Below are positions 40,917 to 50,615 of a stretch of 64,000 nucleotides of DNA, one piece after another (the first letter of the stretch is position 1; every line of letters starts with the position of its first letter). Source of the stretch: Polyangiaceae bacterium (GTDB lineage Bacteria > Myxococcota_A > Polyangia > Polyangiales > Polyangiaceae); the NCBI GenBank assembly GCA_020849655.1, contig JADLFU010000069.1:1-64000 (forward strand). Reading direction: 5' to 3'. The translations under genes and the position numbers were made by a program. The notes under the pieces are model-generated. The model was not told the origin of the DNA and made no database searches. It saw nothing but the letters and a program-made list of their open reading frames with translations.

Positions 40917-41561
40917 ATGCGACCGCAGCGACAGAGCAGGCGCGGCCCGCCGAAGGGCAAGGTCAGCCGGCGCGACGCGATCATGGACGTCGGCATCGAG
41001 CTCGCGGAGGCCGGCGGCTACGACAACGTGCGCCAGCGCGAGGTCGCGGAGCGCGCGGGGATCGCGCTCGGCACGCTGTACAAGAGCTTCCGCAGCAAGG
41101 AGGACATCCTCGTCGCGGCGCTCGCGCGCGGCGCCCAGGAGACGGAGGACCGCCTCGTCGCGCACCCGCCCCGCGGCCGCACGCCCGCCGCGCGCGTGGC
41201 GGCCTTGTTCGCGGATCTGACCTCGACGATGCTCGCGCGCCCCCACTTCGCTCGCGCCGTCATCCGCGCGATGGCGTCGGGCGAGCCCGAGGTCGCCGGC
41301 AACATCGCGTCGTACTACGGGCGCATGAGCGGCCTCGTCGTGGCTGCGCTCCGCGGCAAGGCGGTGCTCGGTGACGACGACGACGCGCCGTCCGACGCGG
41401 AGCTCACGGTCGCGTCGCTCCTGTTGCAGATATGGTTCTCGTCGCTCGTGGGCTGGTCCGCGGGGCTGACGGACGAGCAGGGCGTGGGCGCGCGCGTCGG
41501 CGGCGCGGTCGACATCCTGCTGCGCGGGGTCGCGGAGAAGAAGAAGGAGAGGAACAAATGA
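40917..41561 (+). CDS. TetR-family repressor, KstR-like
   Basis: 214 residues. The N-terminal basic arm is followed by a TetR HTH at about 35-62: GGYDNVRQREVAERAGIALG then TLYKSFRSKEDILVAAL. This pattern and the C-terminal helix (VASLLLQIWFSSLVGW) resemble actinobacterial KstR, the repressor of cholesterol catabolism. KstR is released from DNA by a steroid-CoA thioester. The gene is inside the operon it probably regulates, and KstR-shaped operators lie at that operon's promoter and at 30889. The ligand is inferred to be an acyl-CoA. The next gene overlaps by ATGA. Confidence 0.85.
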   Translation: MRPQRQSRRGPPKGKVSRRDAIMDVGIELAEAGGYDNVRQREVAERAGIALGTLYKSFRSKEDILVAALARGAQETEDRLVAHPPRGRTPAARVAALFADLTSTMLARPHFARAVIRAMASGEPEVAGNIASYYGRMSGLVVAALRGKAVLGDDDDAPSDAELTVASLLLQIWFSSLVGWSAGLTDEQGVGARVGGAVDILLRGVAEKKKERNK

Positions 41562-42589
41562 AGCTCGGGCTGATGATGGGGTACTCCGGTGCCCAGCTCT
41601 CCATCGACATCGACATGATCAAGGAGGCCGAGCGCCTCGGCTACGACTCCGTGTGGACCGCGGAGGCGTGGGGCTCGGACGCCGTCTCGCCGCTCGCGTG
41701 GGTCGCCGCGCAGACGACGAAGATCCGCCTCGGCACCGGGATCATGCAGCTGCCCGGGCGCTCCCCCGCGAACACCGCGATGACGGCGATGACGATGGAC
41801 GCGCTCTCGAAGGGCAGGTTCATCCTCGGCCTCGGCACCTCGGGCCCGCAGGTCGTCGAGGGCTGGCACGGCGTGCCCTTCGGCAAGCCGCTCACCTGGC
41901 TGAAGGAGTACGTCGCGATCGTGAAGCAGATCCTCGCGCGCGAGCAGCCGCTCACGTTCGAGGGCGAGCGCTACCAGATCCCCTACCGCGGGCCGGGCGC
42001 GACGGGCCTCGGGAAGCCCCTGAAGAGCATCCTGCACGGGACGAAGAACATCCCCATCTACACGGGCTCGATGGCGCCGAAGAGCCAGGCGTTCGCCGCC
42101 GAGCACGTCGACGGCCTGTTGCTCACGTGCATGCACCCGGAGCGCTTCGATGTCCTCAGGCCCAACCTCGAGGAGGGGTTCAAGGCGAGCGGCGGCGCGA
42201 AGAGCCTCGCGAACTTCGACGTCGCGCCGACCGTGGCCGTCATCGTAGGCGACGATCTCGACGCGTGCCGCGGCCCGCTGAAGGCGAGCCTGTCGCTCTA
42301 CATCGGCGGCATGGGCGCGAAGGACAAGAACTTCTACGCCGACTACATCCGCAAGATCGGCTTCGAGGCGGACGCCAACAAGATCCAGGAGCTGTACCTC
42401 GCCGGCAAGAAGGGCGAGGCGATGGCCGCCGTGCCGGACGCGCTCGTCGATGCGCTGCACCTCGTGGGGCCCAAGGAGCGCATCCGCGACAGGTTCCAGG
42501 CGTGGAAGGCGTCGCCCGTCGGCACGATGATCATCGGCGCGATGCAGCCCGAGGCGATCCGCCTGGCGGCTGAGCTCGCGGCGAGCTGA
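41558..42589 (+). CDS. LLM-class F420-dependent oxidoreductase
   Basis: 343 residues from ATG 41558, with AAGAAGGAGAGGAAC just upstream. TIM-barrel luciferase-like features: KLGLMMGYSGAQL, AERLGYDSVWTAEAWGSDA, IRLGTGIMQLPGRSPANTAM and FILGLGTSGPQVVEGWHG. This is the pattern of F420-dependent members such as mycobacterial LLM enzymes (including glucose-6-phosphate dehydrogenase-like and reductase forms). It is the last gene of the KstR-like operon, overlapping the regulator by ATGA. It could oxidise or reduce a ring or alcohol of the substrate. Confidence 0.88.
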   Translation: MKLGLMMGYSGAQLSIDIDMIKEAERLGYDSVWTAEAWGSDAVSPLAWVAAQTTKIRLGTGIMQLPGRSPANTAMTAMTMDALSKGRFILGLGTSGPQVVEGWHGVPFGKPLTWLKEYVAIVKQILAREQPLTFEGERYQIPYRGPGATGLGKPLKSILHGTKNIPIYTGSMAPKSQAFAAEHVDGLLLTCMHPERFDVLRPNLEEGFKASGGAKSLANFDVAPTVAVIVGDDLDACRGPLKASLSLYIGGMGAKDKNFYADYIRKIGFEADANKIQELYLAGKKGEAMAAVPDALVDALHLVGPKERIRDRFQAWKASPVGTMIIGAMQPEAIRLAAELAAS

Positions 42590-42617
42590 GCACGCGCGCG
42601 CCGCGAGCGCCGGCCCG

Positions 42618-43787
<1,170 letters not shown>

Positions 43788-43847
43788 GCGCAGGGATGTG
43801 GATCAGTCTGCCGCTCGCGCCAAGGGCCGGGACGCGGGACCGCGGCG

Positions 43848-44576
43848 TCAGGGCGCGACCACGTCGAGCTCGACGTCCAGGCGCTTCGCGCCGTCCTCGT
43901 CGCGGCGCGCGGGGCCGCAGAACCTCACGCGCCGCTCGCCCTTCCCGATGAGCGCGAACGACCCCGGCAAGAGGCGGTACTGCTCGTGCCCCGCGGCGGC
44001 GTCGAAGCGCGCGCGGGCGGCCGCGAGCGTGGCCTCCGCGGAGGGCTTGCCGAGCACGTCCTCGAGCCGCAGCGCGCGCCCGTGCTTCAGGTCGACCGTC
44101 AGGCACTTCGAGTGGGCGAACGGCATCAGCGCGCCCGTCTCGCCCTTGTCGGTGATCTCGACCGAGACGTAGCGATCGCCCTCGCCGAGCACCGCGAGGC
44201 GCCGCTCCTGGAGGACGCTGCGCCCGGCCGATCGCGCGTGTTGATAAAGCTCCTTCGTGTCGCTGACGAGATCGTGGGGGAACAACACCCGCTCGCCGTC
44301 GTGGCGCCGCAGGTACTCGCCGACGTAGCGCGTGTTGACGCCCTTCTCCGGTCCGAAGCTCCCCTCCGCGCGATCGCGCATGCAGCAGGTCGGCGTGATC
44401 GGCGTCGGCGGCGGGGCGCCGGCGGTCGCGGGCGCGCTCGAGGCGGCCGGCGCGGCGCTGGCGGGCGGCGCCGCAGACGCGCTCGTCGCAGGGGCCGCCG
44501 CGCGCTCCCCGGGCGGGTCGATCTGCCCGCGACAGCCCGAGAGCAGGGCGAGCGCGAGCGCGGAGGCGAGCCTCAC
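43848..44576 (-). CDS. Lipoprotein of unknown function
   Basis: 242 residues from GTG 44576, which overlaps the upstream gene's stop (GTGA). MRLASALALALLSGC is a lipoprotein signal (Cys15), then a Pro/Ala/Ser-rich spacer to about 62 and CCMRDRAEGSFGPE. The mature part has alternating beta strands (VSVEITDKGETGAL, RRVRFCGPARRDED). No family is recognised. Its overlap with the XPB-N-like gene suggests they are co-transcribed, which says little about function. Confidence 0.55.
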   Translation of the reverse strand: MRLASALALALLSGCRGQIDPPGERAAAPATSASAAPPASAAPAASSAPATAGAPPPTPITPTCCMRDRAEGSFGPEKGVNTRYVGEYLRRHDGERVLFPHDLVSDTKELYQHARSAGRSVLQERRLAVLGEGDRYVSVEITDKGETGALMPFAHSKCLTVDLKHGRALRLEDVLGKPSAEATLAAARARFDAAAGHEQYRLLPGSFALIGKGERRVRFCGPARRDEDGAKRLDVELDVVAP

Positions 44577-46654
44577 GACGTCTGGCGCCGCGGGCCCGTC
44601 CGGCGGCGCTCGGCGGGCTCCGCGACAGGAGGGAAGCTGCTCCTCGTGCGGAGCACCTGGCCCGCCTGGACGATCTCGATGCCGAGCGCGCGGCACCGCG
44701 CGACGACCTTGTCGAGATCGACGCCCGGCGCGAGCAGCAGGCCCGACGGGGGCGAGTCTTCGACGAAGAGATCCGCCGTCTGGCGCCGCGTGCGCAGCAG
44801 CTCACGCGTCGTCGGATCGTCGATCGCGAGGTAGCCCGAGCACGGGACGAAGGGCGCGCGCGCGAGCACGACGCCCGCCTGCTCGAGCTGCTTCGAGAGC
44901 TCGGGCGGGAGATCCGCGAGCTGCGCGAGCCTCGATCGGAGCGCCTCGGCCTCCACGCCGTGCGCGAGCCCGCGCGCGACGCTCTGCGGCGTGACGAGCA
45001 GCGAGAGGCCTCCGTCGACCCGGCCCACCTCGACGAACGTCGAGAGGGTGAGCACGGCGGCGACGGTCGCGCCCGAGCCGATCTCGAGCGTCTCCGGCGA
45101 CGTGAACGCGCTCTTGCCGAGCTCCTGCGGCTTCGTCGCGCCGCCGAGCAGCGCGCGTCCACGCGGCGTGAGCCGCACCGACATCGCCTCCTCGTCGCCG
45201 TCGACGTCGCCGAGATCGAGCACGCCGAGCAGCGGCAAGCTCTCGAAGGCGAGGCGTCGCAAGAGCGGCATCATCTCGGGCGCCGGCACCTGCGCGCGCT
45301 CGGCCCACCGGCGCATCAGCCGCGAGATGCCGGGCAGCCGCTCGTCGTCGAGCACGTAGCGCGCGACGGCCGACCAGGGCACCCAGCGGTCCTCGCCGAG
45401 CTCGCGGAGAGCGGCGAGCAACAGCTCGCGGAGGCGCCCGCTCGGGCTCGCCTCGCGCGCCTCGGGCGGCAGACGGAACAGCTCGGCGCTCTCCCTCGCC
45501 TCGTCCCACGCGCCCCCGCGCCGCCACACCTCGAACAGCTCGCGCGTGAGCGCGAGGCCGCTCAGGCTGCCCGGCGGCGCCGCGGGAGACGAGGCCGACG
45601 CCTCCCACAGGCCGACGGCGCGCGACAGCGCCGCGAGCATCATCACGCGATCGAGCTCGCTGCCGAAGCGCTGCGACAGCTTGGAGGAGAGCGAGCGCGG
45701 CGTGCCGATCGAGGGCCGGAGCTCAGCCGCGCCCTCGCGCACCGACAGCGCCATCGCGATCGCGAGCGGCGCCGGATCGTCCGCGAAGCGCGCGCGCCGC
45801 GGGTGGTAGTCGCCGTCGCGCACCGCCGCCCGCACCGCCGCGCGCCGCGCCTCTCGCTCCCGCGTCGCCGCGCCGCCCAGCACCTCGGCGACCTCGGACG
45901 GGACGAGGTGGCGGTTGGGGTGCACCGGCACGAGGAAGCCCCGGCGCTCGAGCGAGAACCCCGCGCCGCGCCGCGACGGCGTCGGCCCCATCGCGGTGCG
46001 CAGGCGCATCGGCTCGCGCTCGAGATCGAGCAGCTCCTCCGTCACGACCTCGCCGCCGTCGTCGAGCACCGCGTCGAGCAGCCGCCGCTCGGCCGGCGGC
46101 AAGGCATCGAGCTCCTGCTTCAGCGTCGCGTGATCGCTGATCGCCTCGTACGCCGCCTCGAGCGCGAGCGGCAGCGGCGGGGTCGCGGGGCGGCCGAGGT
46201 AGTGCGACGCGATCGCGGAGCAGCTCTCGAACGACGCCTGCGACAGGAGCGCGCGGAAGCACCGCGGGTCCTCGCTCTCCCACGTCCGCAGCTGCACGAT
46301 GAACGCCGCCGGCAGCAGGAGCTCCACGCCGCGCCGCTCGGCCATCCGCGCGAAGACGAGGCCGCGCGCGACGAGCGGCCCGACGGCCGGGGGGAGCGTC
46401 GGCACGACGAGCCGGCCGCGCGCCTCCGCGAGCCGATGCAACAGCTCCCGGCTCGCGCTCGGCAGGAGCGATCCGTCCCGCAGCTCGGGCCGCGCGACGA
46501 GCGCCCGCGCGACCTGCCCGGCCGGGTCGAGGCGCTTCTGCGGGTCGAGCTTCATCGAGAGGCGCGTCGTCAAGAGCCCGAGCTCTCGCTCCGGCAGCGC
46601 GCGCAACACCTCGATCAATCGCACCGGTTCGACTCGAGTCCTCTGCGACGACAC
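44573..46654 (-). CDS. Helicase XPB/Ssl2 N-terminal domain-like protein
   Basis: 693 residues from GTG 46654. It is all helical, rich in Leu/Arg, with winged-helix-like stretches (LPPAERRLLDAVLDDGGEVV, RRGFLVPVHPNRHLVPSEV). The C-terminal part reads TLEIGSGATVAAVLTLSTFV, PFVPCSGYLAIDDPTTRELL and GLLLAPGVDLDKVVARCRAL. That C-terminal layout resembles the XPB/Ssl2 N-terminal/helicase-associated domain found alone in some bacteria, without Walker motifs. Role may be in DNA repair or transcription, but is unproven. It diverges from the HD phosphohydrolase gene across 133 bases. Confidence 0.55.
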   Translation of the reverse strand: MSSQRTRVEPVRLIEVLRALPERELGLLTTRLSMKLDPQKRLDPAGQVARALVARPELRDGSLLPSASRELLHRLAEARGRLVVPTLPPAVGPLVARGLVFARMAERRGVELLLPAAFIVQLRTWESEDPRCFRALLSQASFESCSAIASHYLGRPATPPLPLALEAAYEAISDHATLKQELDALPPAERRLLDAVLDDGGEVVTEELLDLEREPMRLRTAMGPTPSRRGAGFSLERRGFLVPVHPNRHLVPSEVAEVLGGAATREREARRAAVRAAVRDGDYHPRRARFADDPAPLAIAMALSVREGAAELRPSIGTPRSLSSKLSQRFGSELDRVMMLAALSRAVGLWEASASSPAAPPGSLSGLALTRELFEVWRRGGAWDEARESAELFRLPPEAREASPSGRLRELLLAALRELGEDRWVPWSAVARYVLDDERLPGISRLMRRWAERAQVPAPEMMPLLRRLAFESLPLLGVLDLGDVDGDEEAMSVRLTPRGRALLGGATKPQELGKSAFTSPETLEIGSGATVAAVLTLSTFVEVGRVDGGLSLLVTPQSVARGLAHGVEAEALRSRLAQLADLPPELSKQLEQAGVVLARAPFVPCSGYLAIDDPTTRELLRTRRQTADLFVEDSPPSGLLLAPGVDLDKVVARCRALGIEIVQAGQVLRTRSSFPPVAEPAERRRTGPRRQTS

Positions 46655-46787
46655 ATTTGGGCCTCTAACCTAGGTCACGCGCCCGCGCCCATGAATTTTC
46701 GAGGCGCCAATGTGGTGAAAACACTTCGATCGTCGCCAACCGCCCGCGTGTTCGTGGAATTTTCTCGAAGCCCGTGGGTCGGCTGGT
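46655..46787. promoter_or_regulatory. Divergent promoter region, locally AT-rich
   Basis: 133 bases between divergent starts. It contains two near copies of GAATTTTCGA (about 46692-46701, and GGAATTTTCTCGAA near 46756-46769) and CTCTAACCTAGG near 46662-46673, all unusually AT-rich here. These probably mark promoters or a regulator site. No sigma-factor consensus was fixed. Confidence 0.4.
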
Positions 46788-48083
46788 ATGGCACCTCGCG
46801 TGATCCTCCGTGATCCCGTGCACGGCCTCCTGGCCTTCGAGTCGGAGGAGTCACGGTGCGTGCCGCGCCTCCTGCAGACGGAGCCCCTGCAGCGGCTGCG
46901 GCGCATCAAGCAGCTCGGCGTCACGTCGCTGGCGTTCCCTGGGGCGGAGCACACGCGCTTCTCGCACGCGCTCGGCGCCGCGCACGTGATGCAGCGCCTG
47001 CTCGGGCGGCTGCGGGCGCTCCACGAGGCCTTGCCCTACTGGCAGCGCGTGACCAGCGAGCGCGCCGAGGACGCGATCTCCGCCGCGCTCCTGCACGACG
47101 TCGGGCACGGGCCGCTGTCGCACCTGTTCGAGTCCGCGCTGCCGGGCCTGCCGCACCACGAGCGCTGGTCGACCGAGATCCTGCTCGATCCGTCGGGGCA
47201 GGTGTTCCAGGCGCTCTCGCGCGCGGACGCGGGGCGCCCGATGCGCGTCGCGGAGCTCGTCAACGGCCGCGGCGAGCTGCCGTACCTCGCGCGCGCGGTG
47301 AGCGGCGTGCTCGACGTCGATCGGTGCGACTATCTCCTGCGCGACGCGCACGCGACCGGCGTGCGCTACGGCATGTACGATCTCGACTGGCTGCTGCAGA
47401 GCCTGCGGTTCGGCGAGGGCGACGCCTCGACCGCGCCGCCCCTCGCGGTCGACGGGTCGAAGGGCCTCGTGGCGATCGAGGAGTTCCTGCTCGCCCGGTT
47501 CTTCATGTTCCAGCAGGTGTACTTCCACAAGTCGACGCGCGCGGCCGAGCGCATGATCAGGAGCGCGCTCGCGCTCGGGGTGTCGTGCCTCGCCGACGGC
47601 GTCGCGCTCCCCGACGCGCCGCGCGCGCTCGTCGTGGCCGCGCGGGGCGAGCGGCCGTCGCTCGGCGAGTACCTCGATCTCGACGACGCCGTCGTGTGGC
47701 AGGCGCTGCACGCGTGGGAGCGCGCGCCGCACCCCGTCCTCGCCGATCTCTGCAGGCGCGTGCGCGCCCGCTCGCTGTGGAAGACCGTCGAGCTGCTCGA
47801 CGAGGACGCCGCGCACCCGGAGCGCGCGCTGTCGATCGCCCGTGACGTCGCGAGGCACGCCGGGCTCGATCCCGAGGTGTACGTGCAGCTCGACGTCGCG
47901 GAGGACACGCCGTTCGAGGAGGACGACGCCGCGCCGGTGGTCGTCTCGGCCCACGGCCCGCCGCGCCGCCTCTCCGAGGCGTCGTTCCTGCTCGGTCGGC
48001 TCGCGGGAGAGACCCTGTCGAAGACGCGCCTCGTGCTCGCGCCGGAGCTGCGCGACCCGGTGCGGAGGGCGCTCGCGGCGTGA
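46788..48083 (+). CDS. HD-superfamily phosphohydrolase (dNTPase/SAMHD1-like)
   Basis: 431 residues. The opening RVILRDPVHGLLAFESEE, the LQRLRRIKQLGVTSLAFPGA and TRFSHALGAAHVM segments, the HD motif LLHDVGHGPLSH, and DRCDYLLRDAHATGV follow the YdhJ/SAMHD1-like family order. The metal ligands (His, His-Asp, Asp) are therefore present. These enzymes hydrolyse nucleotides or nucleoside triphosphates; the exact substrate is open. It overlaps the next gene by GTGA. Confidence 0.88.
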   Translation: MAPRVILRDPVHGLLAFESEESRCVPRLLQTEPLQRLRRIKQLGVTSLAFPGAEHTRFSHALGAAHVMQRLLGRLRALHEALPYWQRVTSERAEDAISAALLHDVGHGPLSHLFESALPGLPHHERWSTEILLDPSGQVFQALSRADAGRPMRVAELVNGRGELPYLARAVSGVLDVDRCDYLLRDAHATGVRYGMYDLDWLLQSLRFGEGDASTAPPLAVDGSKGLVAIEEFLLARFFMFQQVYFHKSTRAAERMIRSALALGVSCLADGVALPDAPRALVVAARGERPSLGEYLDLDDAVVWQALHAWERAPHPVLADLCRRVRARSLWKTVELLDEDAAHPERALSIARDVARHAGLDPEVYVQLDVAEDTPFEEDDAAPVVVSAHGPPRRLSEASFLLGRLAGETLSKTRLVLAPELRDPVRRALAA

Positions 48084-48628
48084 GGCGCGCGGCCGCGCTC
48101 GTCGTCGCTGCGCTCGCGCTCTCGGCGCCGGCCCGCGCGGACGATCGCGTCGCGTCGGATCTCGCGCTCGCCCCCGAGCTGGTCGGCGCGGCGTCGGGCG
48201 GGGGTGCCCGCGCCGGGGTCGGCGCGCGGGGGCACTACCTCGCCACGGTGGGCGCGTACGCGCGCGCGTTCCCGTCGTCCCCCGCGCGCGCCGCCGTCGG
48301 GGTCGACGCGCGCCCGCTGTTCCTGCCGCGGTGGCTGAAGAACCAGGAGGGGGAGCGATCCTTCCTCGAGCTCGTGATCGACTCCCTGCACCTGTCGATG
48401 GGCGCGGTGCTGGAGGCGCGCGCGCGCCCGTCGTTCGAGATCGGCGGCGGTCTCGAGGTGCCGGTGCAGGCGACGTTCACCGGGGCGTACGTCGGCGTCG
48501 AGGCGATGTGGTGGGCGCGGCAGCCCGCGCTCGCCGGCGCGGGCGAGGGCGCGTGGGTCGGCGTCGTGTCGCTGGGCTACCGGTTCGGCGTCGTGTCGCA
48601 CGCGGTCGACGCACGCGACAGGAGGTGA
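48080..48628 (+). CDS. Exported outer-membrane-like protein
   Basis: 182 residues from GTG 48080. A signal peptide (to about 20, SAPARADDR) is followed by beta-rich sequence with Gly/aromatic alternation (GARGHYLATVGAYAR, GGGLEVPVQATFTGAYVGV, WVGVVSLGYRFGVV). This is compatible with a small outer-membrane barrel or lipid-binding beta protein. I do not recognise a family. It overlaps the HD gene, and 3 bases separate it from the convergent SDR gene. Confidence 0.55.
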   Translation: MRRAAALVVAALALSAPARADDRVASDLALAPELVGAASGGGARAGVGARGHYLATVGAYARAFPSSPARAAVGVDARPLFLPRWLKNQEGERSFLELVIDSLHLSMGAVLEARARPSFEIGGGLEVPVQATFTGAYVGVEAMWWARQPALAGAGEGAWVGVVSLGYRFGVVSHAVDARDRR

Positions 48629-48631
48629 TCG

Positions 48632-49486
48632 TCACGCGTGCGACAGCGCCTCGCACGCCTCCCACAGGCGGCCCTCCAGCCGCTCGTCGCGCAGCTCGCA
48701 CCGGGCGATCTTCCGGCGCTCGTAGAGGTTCCCGCGGGACATCTCGCAGTCGGGGCTCGTCGCGACCCAGAGCGCGGTGTCGGCGCCGTCCCGCGAGGAC
48801 CGGCCGAACAGGCGGAAGAACGGGCCCGACACGCGCCGCAAGAGGCCCGTCTCGGGGTCCACGCGGGCGCACTCGGCCTCGCGCATCCCCTGGTGGACGA
48901 CGTTCGCGTAGACGCGCTCTCCCTCGAGGCGCCGGTCGAGCTCCCACGTCAGCAGGCGCAGCGCGCCCGCGCTCCTCGCCTGCGCGTCCCTCGCCGTGTA
49001 CGCCCGCGCCTCCTCTGCGAGGTCGTCGGGGTCGGGCCGGCGCGCGAGCCGCGAGGCGACCGTGACCACGCGCGCGTGCGGGGTCTGCCGGAGCATCGGC
49101 GTGAGCGCGCGGGTGAGCGTGAACATGCCGAGCGCGGTCGTCGCGAACGTGCGCTCGACGCCCGCGTCCGTCAGCTCGCGCCGCGCGCGCCACGCGGTCG
49201 CGCCGTGGACGAGCACGTCGAGGCGCCCGTGGCGAGCCCCCACGCGCGCCGCGAGCTCCTGGATGTCAGCCCCGCGGGCGAGATCGACGAGCTCGAGCTC
49301 CACGCGATCGTTGCACGTGTCGGCCTGGAGCTCCTCGACGACGGCAGCGCCTCGCTCGCGGGTGCGGCTCACGAGGACCACGCGGGCGCGGCGCATCGCG
49401 AGGCCCCGCGCGACCTCGAGGCCCACGCCCACGGTCGCCCCGGTGACGAGCGCGACCTTGCCGGCGAGGTCGACGCGCTCGGCCAT
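48632..49486 (-). CDS. Short-chain dehydrogenase family protein lacking catalytic Tyr/Lys
   Basis: 284 residues from ATG 49486. VALVTGATVGVGLEVARGLA is a good Rossmann loop and DLARGADIQEL the Asp region. However, NNAG is replaced by VHGATAW, and the position of the YxxSK motif reads QARSA before ALRLLTWELDRRL, so both catalytic residues seem lost. A pseudoenzyme or binding role is possible. Its closest layout is retinol-dehydrogenase-like SDRs, such as the intact one at 58210. It starts 2 bases after the end of the TerB-like gene. Confidence 0.75.
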   Translation of the reverse strand: MAERVDLAGKVALVTGATVGVGLEVARGLAMRRARVVLVSRTRERGAAVVEELQADTCNDRVELELVDLARGADIQELAARVGARHGRLDVLVHGATAWRARRELTDAGVERTFATTALGMFTLTRALTPMLRQTPHARVVTVASRLARRPDPDDLAEEARAYTARDAQARSAGALRLLTWELDRRLEGERVYANVVHQGMREAECARVDPETGLLRRVSGPFFRLFGRSSRDGADTALWVATSPDCEMSRGNLYERRKIARCELRDERLEGRLWEACEALSHA

Positions 49487-49488
49487 GG

Positions 49489-50556
49489 TCAGGCCCCGGC
49501 GAGGCGCGCGAGCGCGCGCTCGACGTGGCGATCGACCAGCTCCCGCACGCGCGCGCCGTCGTCCTCCGCGCCGAGGGACTTCGCGGCGTGGTCGTGCCTC
49601 GCGGCGAGCACCGCGCGCCGCGTGAACGGCGGGTCGCCGCGGAGCGCCGCGGCCCACGCGATCGCGAGCGCCGCGCCTCGCGCGTGCTTGTCGGCCGCCT
49701 TCTCGGACACCTCTGGCGTCGCACCCGTCGCGAGCGGCGCGAGCACCGCGGCGCGGTACGGGGAGGGCACGCCGAGCCACGCGACGAGCTCGCACACCTC
49801 GGCGACCCTCGGCAGATCGTCGCGCGCGACGAGCGTCGTCGCCTGGACGGCCGCCTTCGCGAGCGCGTGGCGCGCGTCGCCGAGCTTCTTCACGTCGGCG
49901 CCGATCGCGCCGGTCTCTTCCATCGCGATGCCCATGCGGTTGGCGAGCAGCGCGACGGCGCCCTCGTCGGGGACGTCGAGGCCGTCCTGGATCGCGGCCA
50001 GCCACGCGCCGCGCACGATCGCGCGCGCCGACTTCGCGTCGATCTCGGCGGGCACGGGCGCGGTGTCCGCGGGCAGGGCCGGCACGCCCGCGATCAGCGC
50101 CTCGTCCTCGGCCGAGAGCCCGAAGCACGCGGCCGCCGCGCGGAGCGTCGAGCGCTCGTCGACCGTGAGCGCGCCGTTCGCCGCCATCGACGACGCCGCG
50201 ACCGACATCGCGCCCGAGGCGATCGCGCGGACGCGCGCGAGATCCTTGTCGCTCGGCTTCGACGTGAAGAGGGACTTCAGCCCGCGCGCCCCGCCCGCCA
50301 GCCCGACGGCGTCGGCGAGCTCGTGCATCGGCAGGAAGCGCGGCGCGTGGGTCGGCGCGAGCGCCCGAGAGAGCGCCACCGCGATCGCCTCCTGCCCCAC
50401 GAGCGCCGGCGCGCCCGCGACCGCGGCCCTGTGCGCCTCCTCTCGTCGGCTGGCCAGCTCGCCCCAGACCTCCGGGTCGGCCTTCTCCGAGGCGAGCGTC
50501 GCGAACGCGACCTCCGTGGCGAGCAGATCGAGCGCGTGCGCGAGCGGTTGCGTCAT
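49489..50556 (-). CDS. TerB-like helical protein of unknown function
   Basis: 355 residues, helical, without signal or membrane segments. Residues about 113-150 (SGAMSVAASSMAANGALTVD, TLRAAAACFGLS) resemble the TerB/DUF-type tellurite-resistance-like fold, which begins with a helix and an acidic turn. The rest is not recognised. It could bind metal through the acidic turn, but no enzyme activity is suggested. It is upstream of the SDR pseudoenzyme gene on the same strand. Confidence 0.45.
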   Translation of the reverse strand: MTQPLAHALDLLATEVAFATLASEKADPEVWGELASRREEAHRAAVAGAPALVGQEAIAVALSRALAPTHAPRFLPMHELADAVGLAGGARGLKSLFTSKPSDKDLARVRAIASGAMSVAASSMAANGALTVDERSTLRAAAACFGLSAEDEALIAGVPALPADTAPVPAEIDAKSARAIVRGAWLAAIQDGLDVPDEGAVALLANRMGIAMEETGAIGADVKKLGDARHALAKAAVQATTLVARDDLPRVAEVCELVAWLGVPSPYRAAVLAPLATGATPEVSEKAADKHARGAALAIAWAAALRGDPPFTRRAVLAARHDHAAKSLGAEDDGARVRELVDRHVERALARLAGA

Positions 50557-50615
50557 CGCGCGAGCTTACGCGATCGGGGCGCGCGCGCTCAGCATGGATT
50601 CCGGGAGCCCGAGGC

